A stretch of 64,000 nt of DNA from Thalassoglobus polymorphus (lineage in GTDB: Bacteria; Planctomycetota; Planctomycetia; Planctomycetales; Planctomycetaceae). The notes beneath the pieces are model-generated. The model ran no database searches and was not told where the DNA came from. It saw only the letters and a list, made by a program, of their open reading frames with translations. The stretch covers positions 992,001 to 1,056,000 of the forward strand of contig NZ_CP036267.1 of the NCBI RefSeq assembly GCF_007744255.1. The letters run 5' to 3'. How positions within the stretch are numbered: the stretch's first letter is position 1; each line of letters opens with the position of its first letter. Positions 17,876-27,274 of this stretch are shown piece by piece. The position numbers and the translations under genes are program-made.

Positions 17876-18889
17876 ATGATCATTGTCATGAAACCCAACC
17901 CATCACGAGAAGTCGTTCAAGGGATGGTCGAACGCGTTGAAAAGATGGGGCTTAAGGCCCATGTGATTGAAGGGACCGAACGAACTGTGATTGCAGCAGT
18001 TGGGGATGACCGCAAAGGGAACAAGGCGGTTTTCGAATCCTACGAGGAAGTCGAAAAGGTCATGCCTATTCTCGCGCCGTACAAAATCGCGAGTGTCGAA
18101 ACCAAGCCAGAGTCAACTGTCATCAAGGTTCGGGATCTCGTCATCGGCGGGGGAACTGTCGGGGTGATCGCTGGACCGTGTTCAGTTGAAAGTGAAGAGC
18201 AAGTCATGGAAACAGCTCGGCAAGTGAAAGCAGCCGGAGCAAAAGGGCTACGCGGGGGAGCTTTCAAACCTCGGACAAGTCCTTACTCATTCCAGGGGAT
18301 GAAGGAAGAAGGGCTCAAACTTCTGGCAGCAGCCCGCGAAGAAACCGGACTCGCGATCGTCACCGAAGTGATGACGCCTCATCATGTCGAGCTTGTTGCT
18401 GCATACACCGATGTTCTTCAGATCGGTGCGAGGAACATGCAGAACTACCACTTACTTCAGGCTGTGGGTGAAGTTCGCAAGCCGATTTTGCTCAAGCGTG
18501 GAGCCTCAGCCAGCATGGATGAGTTCCTGCTGGCTGCCGAATACATCCTTGATCAAGGCAATCAGGAAGTGGCACTTTGCGAACGGGGAATTCGAACTTT
18601 CGAAACACATACAAGATTCACGCTTCCGCTTGCTTCGGTTCCTTACTTGAAAGCTCGCACACATTTACCGATCGTCATCGACCCCAGCCATGGAACCGGT
18701 GTGGCCTCGCTGGTGACTCCGATGTGTCGAGCCGCTGTCGCTGCCGGAGCGGATGGCTTGATCATCGAAGTCCACCCCGATCCGAAAAATGCAGCGAGCG
18801 ATGGTGCTCAGTCGTTGACACCAGAAGTTTTCGCGGCCGCTATGGAGCAATGCCGCAAAGTTGCAAATGCACTCGATCTGAATATGTAG
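17876..18889 (+). CDS. aroF: 3-deoxy-7-phosphoheptulonate (DAHP) synthase, type I-beta with N-terminal regulatory domain
   Basis: 337 residues. Condenses phosphoenolpyruvate and erythrose 4-phosphate, the entry step to chorismate and all aromatic amino acids. Residues 1-70 form the ferredoxin-like regulatory domain ([21 protein letters not shown]...) of the Thermotoga-type enzyme, a known site of Tyr/Phe feedback inhibition. The barrel follows with [44 protein letters not shown] and the metal-binding IDPSHGTG. An AGGAG-like site (ctggag, about 10 bases upstream) supports the ATG. The aromatic leader and attenuator upstream suggest transcript control on top of allosteric control. The symbol aroF is used in the general sense; aroG or aroA(f) are also used. 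Confidence 0.93.
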   Translation: MIIVMKPNPSREVVQGMVERVEKMGLKAHVIEGTERTVIAAVGDDRKGNKAVFESYEEVEKVMPILAPYKIASVETKPESTVIKVRDLVIGGGTVGVIAGPCSVESEEQVMETARQVKAAGAKGLRGGAFKPRTSPYSFQGMKEEGLKLLAAAREETGLAIVTEVMTPHHVELVAAYTDVLQIGARNMQNYHLLQAVGEVRKPILLKRGASASMDEFLLAAEYILDQGNQEVALCERGIRTFETHTRFTLPLASVPYLKARTHLPIVIDPSHGTGVASLVTPMCRAAVAAGADGLIIEVHPDPKNAASDGAQSLTPEVFAAAMEQCRKVANALDLNM

Positions 18890-18904
18890 TTAAAGGAGAT
18901 GTCG

Positions 18905-19007
18905 TAGAACGATTTCGTGTTCCGGTGTTTGCGAGAAACACTTTTCGTATGATGAATCGCAGCCTCCTGCGAGGCGGAGCGCGAACATCATTTCCGAAGA
19001 TGAACTC
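18905..19007. repeat. Probable degenerate dispersed-repeat copy after DAHP synthase
   Basis: Plus strand opens TAGAACGATTTCGTGTTCC and closes CCGAAGATGAACTC, with an inner GCCTCCTGCGAGGCGGAGC block. The order and ends resemble the inverted form of the family, but identity is low. Confidence 0.35.
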
Positions 19008-19030
19008 ACCCCACAGTTCCAGTGTGGGGT
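19008..19030 (+). other. Hairpin between DAHP synthase and hpt
   Basis: ACCCCACA (19008-19015) pairs with TGTGGGGT (19023-19030), loop of 7 bases. It ends 15 bases before the hpt ATG. No T-run follows. It could be a weak terminator of the upstream gene or a structure in the hpt leader. Confidence 0.5.
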
Positions 19031-19045
19031 CTTCAAGAGAGAACC

Positions 19046-19573
19046 ATGAAGAACATTCGCTGTCTGCTCACCGAAGAAGAAATTGCTGAAGCTGTCGCTC
19101 GCCTCGGGAAACAGTTGACTCAGGAGTACTCAGGTCGTGAGTTGACGATTCTCGGCGTTCTGACTGGGAGTATTGTTTTAGTGACCGACTTGATGCGGCG
19201 AATCGAAGTGCCGCACCAACTCGGTTTAGTTCAAGCTTCCAGCTATCGAGGAAAAACAACCGAGGCGGGTGAGTTGCGAATCAATCTTGATTTTCTACCA
19301 GAGATTCGAGGGCGCGACGTCTTGCTCGTCGACGACATCTTCGACACGGGGCAAACACTCAGCCGCATCTCAGAACAGCTCGAATTGTTTGAGCCGAAGC
19401 GAATTCGTTCGGCGGTTCTGCTTTGGAAAAAGTCGCGCACCCAAGTCGATTTGGTTCCCGACCATTACTGTTTCGACATCCCTGATGAATTCGTCGTCGG
19501 TTACGGCCTGGACTACAACGGAGAATACCGAAACCTGCCTTACATCGGAGTGATCGAAAATCAGGTGTCATGA
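19046..19573 (+). CDS. hpt: Hypoxanthine phosphoribosyltransferase
   Basis: 175 residues from the ATG at 19046; eight upstream codons in frame would run into the hairpin. Purine salvage: joins PRPP with hypoxanthine or guanine. The PRPP loop is DVLLVDDIFDTGQTLSRI, the flexible loop carries SSYRGKTTEAGEL, and the C-terminal base-binding region is DIPDEFVVGYGLDYNGEYRNLPYIGV, all typical of bacterial HPRT. The length is normal. It is about 155 bases downstream of DAHP synthase, with a hairpin in between, so co-transcription is uncertain. Confidence 0.92.
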   Translation: MKNIRCLLTEEEIAEAVARLGKQLTQEYSGRELTILGVLTGSIVLVTDLMRRIEVPHQLGLVQASSYRGKTTEAGELRINLDFLPEIRGRDVLLVDDIFDTGQTLSRISEQLELFEPKRIRSAVLLWKKSRTQVDLVPDHYCFDIPDEFVVGYGLDYNGEYRNLPYIGVIENQVS

Positions 19574-19599
19574 AAGCGATCTTCAGGGGCACAGCACTC

Positions 19600-19699
19600 G
19601 TGCAGCTTTTGAATTCGTTCGCAGGTTCTGTCTCGTGGCATCAGCGTATGGATTTATGAAAACGTACTTCGCGGGCACACGATAGGGCAAACTGCTCTA
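19600..19699 (+). repeat. Dispersed ~105-bp intergenic repeat copy
   Basis: Contains TTTTGAATTCGTTCGCAGG, the core TTCTGTCTCGTGGC, ACGTACTTCGCGGGCACACG and the end AAACTGCTCTA. The last three bases form the stop codon (TAG on the minus strand) of the next gene. It lies between convergent hpt and the minus-strand gene. Confidence 0.65.
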
Positions 19700-20644
19700 G
19701 TTTTTGAGTGGTCCGTATGTGGCAGTCATCGTCATTCCATAAGCTTCTCCGACTTTGTAGTCGGGAATGAACCATTCGAAGTCCCAAGCTGGGTTTCCCT
19801 GTCCGCCGCCTGAAGGGGACTGGACCATGTAAAGGTTTTTGCTGTCAGGAAATGTTTGTGTGAAAGCCAGGTTGTCGCGAAGTCCGTAATAACTCGCCTC
19901 GGTGTAGACAAACTTTGAGCGATTCAGCACAAGAGTGAGCGGGAAGTCCTCGTTAACCTTTGGTAACCAGGTTGTTCCTTTTGCGACATGAACGGATTCC
20001 ACACCATGTTGAGGCGTAACGGCTCGGATCATTCTGGGTGATCCACCGTCGACCGGTTCACCACGAAAGTAGATCGCTTTGTCCTCAGGGGCATTGATGT
20101 AGCTTGCCCAGAAAAGCCCGATATATCCGTGCTGAAAAGTCTCCGCTCGTGGGATGCACTCGAAAGTGTATTCAATTGTGCCGTCCTGCTTCAGATGATA
20201 CCGGCCACAGCTTTCAAGTTGAAAGTTCCCGGTCGCAGGCTGATAAAGTTCAACGGTTGAGGCATCAATCACTCGCAATTCCATAGGGAACTTTCGTGGT
20301 TCGAATTTTTCGATCAGATTCTCTTTGGTTCCGTCGTGGATATGTTCAAAGTTAAGACCAGCGTAGCTTGCGACAAACAGGTTCTCTCCATTCTTGCGGT
20401 GCTTCAGCGATGCGATCCCATTGTAGCCCGCTTTATGTCCCGGCAATTCAGGGATGTCGACAGCTTCGTTGTCGACAATGATTGCTGTGATCTCCGCGGC
20501 CTTCAGCGTCACATGATGCTCCTTGGGAACGCGATATGTGACGGTCTTGTTGGTTAAGCTTGTTACGTTCTTCGCTGCTTGCGGATGTGCAGCCGAAGCG
20601 GAAATTGAAAGGGTGCAGCTGGCAATAGCAAAAAACAGTTTCAC
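19697..20644 (-). CDS. Secreted protein of unknown function, mutarotase-like
   Basis: 315 residues from a GTG start that overlaps the upstream stop (GTGA). A signal peptide of about 18 residues ([18 protein letters not shown]) is followed by a beta-rich chain with segments such as HKAGYNGIASLKHRKNGENLFV and MELRVIDASTVELYQPATGNFQLESCGRYHL, reminiscent of galactose mutarotase-like folds. I cannot name a family or catalytic residues. Translational coupling with the DUF3999 and DUF2339 genes suggests a common pathway at the cell envelope. Confidence 0.7.
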   Translation of the reverse strand: MKLFFAIASCTLSISASAAHPQAAKNVTSLTNKTVTYRVPKEHHVTLKAAEITAIIVDNEAVDIPELPGHKAGYNGIASLKHRKNGENLFVASYAGLNFEHIHDGTKENLIEKFEPRKFPMELRVIDASTVELYQPATGNFQLESCGRYHLKQDGTIEYTFECIPRAETFQHGYIGLFWASYINAPEDKAIYFRGEPVDGGSPRMIRAVTPQHGVESVHVAKGTTWLPKVNEDFPLTLVLNRSKFVYTEASYYGLRDNLAFTQTFPDSKNLYMVQSPSGGGQGNPAWDFEWFIPDYKVGEAYGMTMTATYGPLKN

Positions 20645-22056
20645 GATGTTCTCTCCCGTTCGTCAGTGTTGGCTTCGTTCTCTGTCACGGCTTCAATCTT
20701 CTGAGCTGCTGTGTACAGTAACCGAATAAGAAGACTGAGCATGACGAGTACGATCGTACCGATCAAGAACGGATTGTTCAGGAGTGATCGAAAGTCGACC
20801 GGGGCAGGCGGGATCGCTGTGAGATCACGCTCCAGTGGAGAACCGGTGGAAACGGTGACTGTCGGGATGTTTTTGGACAGGGCTGCCTCGATCGCGGCAG
20901 TGTCGAGTCTTTCCTGCTGATGAGTTTCATCCCCATAGAGCAGCGAATACTTCTGATTTGCTTCAGCGATGAAGACCACTTCATCGACGTTTCCGTACGC
21001 TTGAATTTTTTGGAACACCAACGGGGGACTGTCCTGGTTCTTGATGATCAGACGCAAGTGTCGATGCCGCGTTGGCTGAAATTTCAGAGAGAGTTGTTCT
21101 TCCTGGAGTTGTTGAAATTCAAACCGTTTCAATGATTGACTGGCAAGCTGATGAAGCTGTTCGGTCTCACCATTATGAGTTCCAACTTGAAAGAGCGTCG
21201 AACTTCGTTGGAAGTTTCGTGATGGCGTCTCGATGGAAATTTCCGTAAGCGGTTCCCCATTTGTGAAGATGTCGATCACGCTGTCCTGAGTCTCTTCGTC
21301 CTGAGAAATTTTCGTTTCAACGAGTTGATACGGATGGTCATCAATCACGTGATAGGTCGTTTTGATTTCATCTGTCCAGAGTTGGAGGCCATCGATTCGA
21401 AATGCTCGTTCCTCAATCGTCTTGCGAATTGTTTGAGAAAGTTCTTCATTGCCACGGAGCGTTTTTGTGAGTTCAAACAGTTGTGATTGTTGCTGGTTTG
21501 TTGGCTGATCGATGGTAATCAGGAATCGGCGTGCTGGTGAGCGCGCAATCGGGATGCGTACGTTTCTGACATCCATGAAGCGGGAATAATCAAAGATTAC
21601 CGCGTCATTCACGATGTTCGTTTCTGTTCCTGAATTATCAATCGCGAAGACTTGAACGCTCTGCTCAAAATTCTTCAGAGGAGTAAGGATGGTGATGCCG
21701 TCCAGTTGTGGATCGTCCTTGTTGAGTTCGAAACGGATTTCGAGGCCAACCTCTTTAACAGGTTTGAGCGAGATGTTTTTTGCCGGCCATGTTTTAGTGA
21801 CCTTGTGAGAACTCTCCTTCTTTTGTTTTCGAATCAGGAACGGGATCAGCTCTCCTGTTGAGTCCTGGATTGCGATGTCGTCCAGGGACTCTTGGGTCTT
21901 CTGATAAATATCGGAATCGAGAGGAACAGCTAGGAGTTCCTCCTCTTTGAGGGAACTTGTATCGATCTCGCGAGACCACTGAAGTCTCAGTTGATGTTCA
22001 TCGCCAATTGCAGGACTGGCAATGAGCAGGACGAGCAGGAGGCACGTTTTATTCAT
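20641..22056 (-). CDS. DUF3999 family exported membrane protein
   Basis: 471 residues. Signal peptide [18 protein letters not shown], a long extracytoplasmic beta-rich part (about 20-410) with the family pattern SREIDTSS...[30 protein letters not shown], and one membrane helix near the C terminus ([24 protein letters not shown]). DUF3999 proteins are typically encoded next to DUF2339 proteins, as here: the start overlaps the end of the DUF2339 gene by 8 bases. Biochemical function is not known; the pairing implies a membrane complex. Confidence 0.8.
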   Translation of the reverse strand: MNKTCLLLVLLIASPAIGDEHQLRLQWSREIDTSSLKEEELLAVPLDSDIYQKTQESLDDIAIQDSTGELIPFLIRKQKKESSHKVTKTWPAKNISLKPVKEVGLEIRFELNKDDPQLDGITILTPLKNFEQSVQVFAIDNSGTETNIVNDAVIFDYSRFMDVRNVRIPIARSPARRFLITIDQPTNQQQSQLFELTKTLRGNEELSQTIRKTIEERAFRIDGLQLWTDEIKTTYHVIDDHPYQLVETKISQDEETQDSVIDIFTNGEPLTEISIETPSRNFQRSSTLFQVGTHNGETEQLHQLASQSLKRFEFQQLQEEQLSLKFQPTRHRHLRLIIKNQDSPPLVFQKIQAYGNVDEVVFIAEANQKYSLLYGDETHQQERLDTAAIEAALSKNIPTVTVSTGSPLERDLTAIPPAPVDFRSLLNNPFLIGTIVLVMLSLLIRLLYTAAQKIEAVTENEANTDERERTS

Positions 22057-24598
22057 GAGTCATTTCCGTGTTCTCGTCTTCAGTGATAAAGGTCGAACGA
22101 TATTTCAAGTATAGGAAGGAACCACACAGCACGAGGATTCCGAGCAGGATAAAGGCGACGATACGATAAATCTGATCGAGCGAATCGAGGTCGAACAGAA
22201 ATACTTTGAACGCCACAGTGACGAACAGAATCAGTCCGGTGTAGCGAGAGTTGCGGCGGTTTTGTTGAATTCCATGCAACAACATTGAGAGAGCAAAGAC
22301 CGTCCAGAGGATTGAAATTCCACCCGCTCGTAAATCGGGGATGAAGTGATACAGGAAGGTGTTCAGCTCTAAAGTGGAAAAGACAAACAGTAATCCGGTC
22401 GCGATCCAGGAGAACTGTTGAGAAAGTGAGACGTCATCACTCTTTCTTCGAAAGAGAGTTCCGGCAAAGACGAGGAAGCCAATGATCACGCCAAAGTCGA
22501 GAAGCCGCATCAAGCCTTCTGCGGGATTGTACAGTTCTCCCTGATACAAGAAGTTCTGGTTTAAGTGCCAGGAGTTCAAGTCAAACAGAAAGAGTTTGAG
22601 CATTGTTCCAGCGATGAAACAGAACAGTACAGATTTTATGATTGAATTCGGTTTATTGAGAAGCTCATAAACAAGGAATAAGCACATCCCGACCCATATG
22701 ACGGTGAGCATCGGCATCTTCATCAGTGGAAGAAGATCACCAAAGACGGTGTTGACCTCAAGGTGCAGGTAGAGAAACAACATCCCGATCCCGGAGAACA
22801 TCGCCAGCCGCATCGCACTATTTTCACGGACCCAATCGGAGATGTCATTCGCTCGATCCATGATTTGATTTTCCTCTTCGAGATCTTTATTCAAAATCCG
22901 GTACGCGAGGCCAAACGAAGTGATCGGCAGACCGAACTGAATGAACCGTTCGAGCATCCCAAAGGCGTACTCGTTCCAGTCGAGGGGAGAACTGGTTCGG
23001 TCGAGGTAACTGTTTGGTAAGTCGACAAATCCAACGCGGAACAGAACAATTGCATACAGGGCATATGCAGCATGACGGAGGAAGTGGCTGTTCAACTTTC
23101 CAGCGATCCAAAGCACGACGAGAGCTTGAAGTGACCAACTCACCGTGATCCATTCTGATGAAAGCAAGATCGGCATCGTGATCGCAACAAAGAATGCAGA
23201 CAACCCAAGAAAGCTGATCATCAATTCACGGTCAAGAACCTTCTTGATGAGGGCGTAGTAAACGTGAGCTGCATAGAAGACTGCCAGACCCAGAGAAATG
23301 CTGGCAACCCATTCACGAGTAAAAGCACCTTCAACCAACCAATATCCGATTGAGAAATAGAGGCCCGCGTTGGCGAACAGAACCAGGACATCGAGCAGAT
23401 TCGATTTCTGTTTCATTCGCAGATTGTAAATGAAAACCATTGTCGAGAAGGTCGCGAAGTTGACTGTGAGAAACGGCATGACTTCCCAGAAGTTCGCTGT
23501 CTGGTAATCCTTCAACCCCATGATGAAAAGTGAGTAATGGCATGCTATTGCAAGATAACTGAGGAGCGGCCAGTCCCTCCATCGACAGACCGACAAAACA
23601 CCCACAGCCAGGATCGTCATGTAACCGTATAAGCCCAGTAGGTTGACGTCGCCAGTCGAGAGAAGAATCGGTGTCCCGTATCCTCCGAGTACACCGATGA
23701 TGGCGACCAGTAGAGAACGAAAACGAACTGCCACCCAACCGCTGAGCGTTGTTATGACAATCATGGCTGCGAAGGCGACTGGCATTTCCACCAGATGATA
23801 AAATCCGTGTGACGCAAAGGCCGCCAGATAGAGAGCGACAACACCGGCTCCCATGAGGCCCTGGCCGATGAGCCGGAACTGTCCTGTCAACAGTCGCGTT
23901 CCGCCAATCAAAAGACCAAGCCCAGCTACGACAGCCATTCCGACACGGCCAACTGGGCTGATCAAATCATGTTCGACGGAGTACTTCAAAAAGAATCCGA
24001 TTCCGAAGACAAGCAGCAAGATCCCAAGACGTAACAGCCACTGGCTGGCAATTGCAAATTCAGTAGAGACCCCTTTGGGCATGTGCTCTTCACCGACAAT
24101 GATCCAATTCCAGATTTTCCCCATGGCCTCTTTTGCAGTCGATTCGAACTGGCTTGGCTTACGTGATTGAGGCGGTGGAACAGGTTTGAAGGTCGCAACT
24201 TTAGGAGAAGTCGTTTTCTGTTCAGTTGGAGTTTCCTTGACGGGAGTTTCCTTGAGAGGTGATGAAGATGAAGTTGCCTCTGCTTTTGAGTGTTCGACTG
24301 GCCTGGCTTGCTTGGGGGGCTCTCGATCGGGGGCGGATTCACGAACTTGTGTTGGCGAGATATGTGTGGGGGGAGGTGTCGATTTCTGAGCATCTACTTC
24401 CTTGAGAGATGGCAGCTCAGGGGGATGGGAGAGCTGCCCATCGAAATGATCCCGCAGGTCATGAAGAGCTTTTGCCATTCGGCGTTCGAACGTTTCTTGA
24501 TGTTCTCTGAGTGCACTGATTCGGGCCAGTATGATCAACGGAAGTACGAAGACGCCAATGAAAAGAATGAACGCCAAAAATGCTAGAAGTTCTTCCAC
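22049..24598 (-). CDS. DUF2339 family polytopic membrane protein
   Basis: About 849 residues from the GTG at 24598, chosen because GAGGA lies 8 bases upstream; the frame is open 17 codons further. An N-terminal helix ([21 protein letters not shown]) and a short coiled segment precede a Pro/Glu/Lys-rich cytoplasmic linker (about 75-165). Then come 20 or more membrane helices starting at [27 protein letters not shown], the DUF2339 signature. Function is not established. It overlaps the DUF3999 gene, forming a three-gene coupled operon with the mutarotase-like protein. Confidence 0.85.
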   Translation of the reverse strand: MEELLAFLAFILFIGVFVLPLIILARISALREHQETFERRMAKALHDLRDHFDGQLSHPPELPSLKEVDAQKSTPPPTHISPTQVRESAPDREPPKQARPVEHSKAEATSSSSPLKETPVKETPTEQKTTSPKVATFKPVPPPQSRKPSQFESTAKEAMGKIWNWIIVGEEHMPKGVSTEFAIASQWLLRLGILLLVFGIGFFLKYSVEHDLISPVGRVGMAVVAGLGLLIGGTRLLTGQFRLIGQGLMGAGVVALYLAAFASHGFYHLVEMPVAFAAMIVITTLSGWVAVRFRSLLVAIIGVLGGYGTPILLSTGDVNLLGLYGYMTILAVGVLSVCRWRDWPLLSYLAIACHYSLFIMGLKDYQTANFWEVMPFLTVNFATFSTMVFIYNLRMKQKSNLLDVLVLFANAGLYFSIGYWLVEGAFTREWVASISLGLAVFYAAHVYYALIKKVLDRELMISFLGLSAFFVAITMPILLSSEWITVSWSLQALVVLWIAGKLNSHFLRHAAYALYAIVLFRVGFVDLPNSYLDRTSSPLDWNEYAFGMLERFIQFGLPITSFGLAYRILNKDLEEENQIMDRANDISDWVRENSAMRLAMFSGIGMLFLYLHLEVNTVFGDLLPLMKMPMLTVIWVGMCLFLVYELLNKPNSIIKSVLFCFIAGTMLKLFLFDLNSWHLNQNFLYQGELYNPAEGLMRLLDFGVIIGFLVFAGTLFRRKSDDVSLSQQFSWIATGLLFVFSTLELNTFLYHFIPDLRAGGISILWTVFALSMLLHGIQQNRRNSRYTGLILFVTVAFKVFLFDLDSLDQIYRIVAFILLGILVLCGSFLYLKYRSTFITEDENTEMTHE

Positions 24599-24913
24599 GA
24601 TTCGATTCCTCAAATGTGTCAATCTTAGCGTATGACCATACTCGACCACTCAGACTTACGCTCTCAGGCGAGAAGAATCGCAACAGGTCACGCGCAATTT
24701 TCTCATTTTACGATTGTTTTTTGAGCGAATTTCGCGTTCAGTTTCTCGAAAAAGAGCAGGTCTTTACATGGAAAGTACTCTTCGCGACTACAAGAGGGGG
24801 AAACTGATCCAAAATTCAGGAGAGTAGAGCCGATTGGTGTGGCGATCTGTTGCTGAGAACGATTATTACGACTTACCAAGTCTTCAAGACAGACGAGTAA
24901 TCGGTCTTGAGTC
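24599..24913. other. Spacer upstream of the DUF2339 gene
   Basis: No gene. It should hold the promoter for the minus-strand three-gene operon. The stretch 24770-24810 (AAAGTACTCTTCGCGACTAC...GGGGAAACTG) resembles the right end of the dispersed repeat and may be a decayed copy. Confidence 0.4.
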
Positions 24914-25325
24914 AGGGCAAATCCCAGTTTTTGTGCTTGCGTACAGCCTCGTGATGGGCAGTCTCTGGAGTCAGGAAAGCGATCTTCACGGGCCCGAAAA
25001 GCATTGAAGATGCTCGACAGCAAATCCCAATTTTGGTGCTTATGTACAGCCTCGTGGTGGGCAGTCTCTGGAGTCAGGAAAGCGATCTTCACGGGCCCGA
25101 AAAGCATTGAAGATGCTCGATAGCAAATCCCAATTTGGTGCTTACGTACAGCCTCGTGGTGGGCAGTCTATGGAGTCAGGGAAGCGATCTTCTCGGGCCC
25201 GAAAAGCATTGAAGATGCTCGATAGCAAATCCCAATTTTGGTGCTTACGTACAGCCTCGTGGTGGGCAGTCTCTGGAGTCAGGGAAGCGATCTTCACGGG
25301 CCCGAAAAGCATTGAAGATGCTCTA
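24914..25325. repeat. Four tandem copies of the dispersed ~103-bp repeat
   Basis: The phrase CAAATCCCA recurs at 24918, 25021, 25124 and 25226, giving unit lengths of 103, 103 and 102 bases. Every unit has GTACAGCCTCGTGRTGGGCAG, a GGAGTCAGGRAAGCGATCTTC block and ends GCATTGAAGATGCTC. The last unit ends in GATGCTCTAG, where CTA is the stop codon (minus strand) of the CorC-like gene. Units 2-4 differ from each other at only a few positions, so amplification is recent. Confidence 0.9.
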
Positions 25326-26738
25326 GGAAACTCGTTCTTCGTTGGAAGGTTCTTCGCGGATGAGACGAAATGGAGCTTGATCGCCTGTGTTTTGGGGGTC
25401 GGGTTGTTGGGGGACTTCTTCGACGGTTGGCCAGGCGACTGGGCTATGGAGTTGGATGCGAATGATCTTGCGTTCTGTGGCTTCCAGGACCGTAAATTGA
25501 ATTCCATTCCAGTCGAAGCGTTCCCCGGATTTGGGGACACGTTCCAGTTCTGAGAAGACGAGTCCACCAAGAGTGTCGAAGTCTCGGTCCTCAGGAAGTT
25601 CGAGATCAAACATATCGTTCATCTCGTCGATGTGCATTCTGGCATCGACTAAGAGCGTATGTGGATCGAGCCACTCGATGCGGTCGTCTTCATGCTCGTC
25701 AAACTCGTCTGCAATTTCCCCAACGATCTCTTCGAGGATATCTTCAAGAGTAACGAGCCCGGTGACTCCGCCATACTCATCAAGCACGATCGCCAGATGC
25801 AAACGCTCCTGCTTCATGCGGTTGAGCAACGTGTCGATGGAGTTCGTTTCCGGAACGTAAAAAGCTTCGCGGACAATTTCTTTTAATGAGGCTGCATCGT
25901 TTCCGTTTCCGATATGTTCCAGCAAATCTCGGGCATACAAGATTCCGATGATGTTGTCGGCAGAGCCTTCAACAACTGGGATACGCGAGTGTCCCGCTTC
26001 AAGAAGTTGAACTCGAGCTTCTCCCAGGGAAGATTCGGCCTGGATAGAAATAATGTCGGTCCGGGGAGTCATGACCGCGCGAACGTCTTCTTGGCGCAGT
26101 TCCATCACACGGTGAATCATTTTACCTGCGCGAGACTCGAGGATTCCTTCTCGTTCGCCTTCATCGACCACGCTTTGAATTTCTTCGGTGAGGGTTTCAA
26201 TGTTCTCTGGAGTGGGGTCTTGTCGGCCTGCCATGCGGTGGACGAATGTGTCGACTCTTTGACTGACAGCCAGCAGTGGCTTCGAAAGGCGAATGGCGAC
26301 AGCGATAACGGGCCAGGTGTGAAAGAGTAAATACTCAGAGACAACCCTGGAAATCGTCCAGGGGAAGACCCACAAGCAAATCCAGATTCCGAATGAGACC
26401 AGAGCGAGGTCTGACCAGATCATCGAATTGGTGATGACGTCGACATCGTGATAGCGTTCAATTGAACCGAGCAGCAGGGCGATGCAGAGCGTTACAAAGC
26501 GGAGTGTTTCGGCAACCTGAACTGCGACTTCGTCGTCACGAAGAATGATGCCGAAGCGATCGTCGTCCTTTTGAAGTCGACAGACGAATGCCAATCGAGA
26601 ACGCAGAAAATTGCGCAGACTTTCACTGACGACTGAGAAAAAGATGCTCAGTAAAAAACAGCTGACAATGAGAATCGGATTGAGCACGATTAATCGATTT
26701 GTAATAGGATTCAGAGCGTCACCACGTTGGGGACGCAA
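25323..26738 (-). CDS. CorC/HlyC-type hemolysin family protein with CNNM and CBS domains
   Basis: 471 residues from a TTG start; a GTG at 26687 would give a shorter form beginning VLNPILIVSC. The membrane domain (CNNM/DUF21-like, about 18-200) is followed by a CBS pair (about 215-350; DIISIQAESSLGEARVQLLEAGHSRIPVVE and VPETNSIDTLLNRMKQERLHLAIVLDEYGGVTGLVTLEDILEEIVGEI) and the C-terminal CorC_HlyC domain (FDTLGGLVFSELERVPKSGERFDWNG). Such proteins are linked to Mg or Co export and resistance; hemolysis is only a historical name. It is downstream of ybeY on the same strand, matching the common ybeY-ybeX (corC) order. Confidence 0.88.
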   Translation of the reverse strand: MRPQRGDALNPITNRLIVLNPILIVSCFLLSIFFSVVSESLRNFLRSRLAFVCRLQKDDDRFGIILRDDEVAVQVAETLRFVTLCIALLLGSIERYHDVDVITNSMIWSDLALVSFGIWICLWVFPWTISRVVSEYLLFHTWPVIAVAIRLSKPLLAVSQRVDTFVHRMAGRQDPTPENIETLTEEIQSVVDEGEREGILESRAGKMIHRVMELRQEDVRAVMTPRTDIISIQAESSLGEARVQLLEAGHSRIPVVEGSADNIIGILYARDLLEHIGNGNDAASLKEIVREAFYVPETNSIDTLLNRMKQERLHLAIVLDEYGGVTGLVTLEDILEEIVGEIADEFDEHEDDRIEWLDPHTLLVDARMHIDEMNDMFDLELPEDRDFDTLGGLVFSELERVPKSGERFDWNGIQFTVLEATERKIIRIQLHSPVAWPTVEEVPQQPDPQNTGDQAPFRLIREEPSNEERVS

Positions 26739-26791
26739 TCAAGGTTCGGAATAGATTCAATCAAGGCCGCGTGACCTCCATTAAAATATCT

Positions 26792-27274
26792 CTATGTGTA
26801 GTGTGGCGTGAGGTTCCAGAATTTCAAGATCGCTTGCTCTCGTTGCCGCATGATTGCTTTCTCTGAATCCGTTTGGTCGTCATATCCGCACAGGTGAAGT
26901 AGACCATGAACGATGTACAATCGTAATTCGTCAAGTGGATCCCATTGGTATGTCGTGGATTCGCGAATTGCTGTTTCCACGCTAATCACAAGTTCTCCGT
27001 CGAGGTGTGAATCTGATCCTTTGAGCAATGGCTCAGAATCCTCGTCTGTTGTGCCGCCGCTGGAATCGTAGAGGAAACTGATGACGTCGGTCGGATAGTC
27101 GTGTTGCAGGTGTTCCCGATTGACGGTGTGAATCGATTTGTCATCAATCAGGGCGACCACGATCTCTGCACTTGCGACGTTTTGTGCTGTCAACGTTTGG
27201 GTCACTGCGTCATGGACAAGAGAATCATGGACTGGCAGTAACTGTTGATTGTTTGACAGATGGATCTCGAACAT
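26792..27274 (-). CDS. ybeY: Endoribonuclease YbeY, rRNA maturation factor
   Basis: 160 residues from the ATG at 27274 (MFEIHLSNNQQ); longer starts up to 27301 exist within the overlap with the upstream gene. A metal-dependent RNase for 16S rRNA 3' end maturation and ribosome quality control. The metal motif reads HGLLHLCGYDDQ: the first two His are present, but the third position of HxxxHxxxxxH is Asp. FLYDSS, the D-V-I-S-F segment and GELVISVETA agree with the family. It overlaps the 3' end of the HD phosphohydrolase gene by about 50 bases, so it is in the same operon. Confidence 0.9.
   Translation of the reverse strand: MFEIHLSNNQQLLPVHDSLVHDAVTQTLTAQNVASAEIVVALIDDKSIHTVNREHLQHDYPTDVISFLYDSSGGTTDEDSEPLLKGSDSHLDGELVISVETAIRESTTYQWDPLDELRLYIVHGLLHLCGYDDQTDSEKAIMRQREQAILKFWNLTPHYT

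Noticed and set aside
25107-25553. Open frames on both strands across the tandem repeat
   Set aside because: They repeat the same peptide because of the 102-103 base units and run antisense into the CorC-like gene; an artefact of repeat length.
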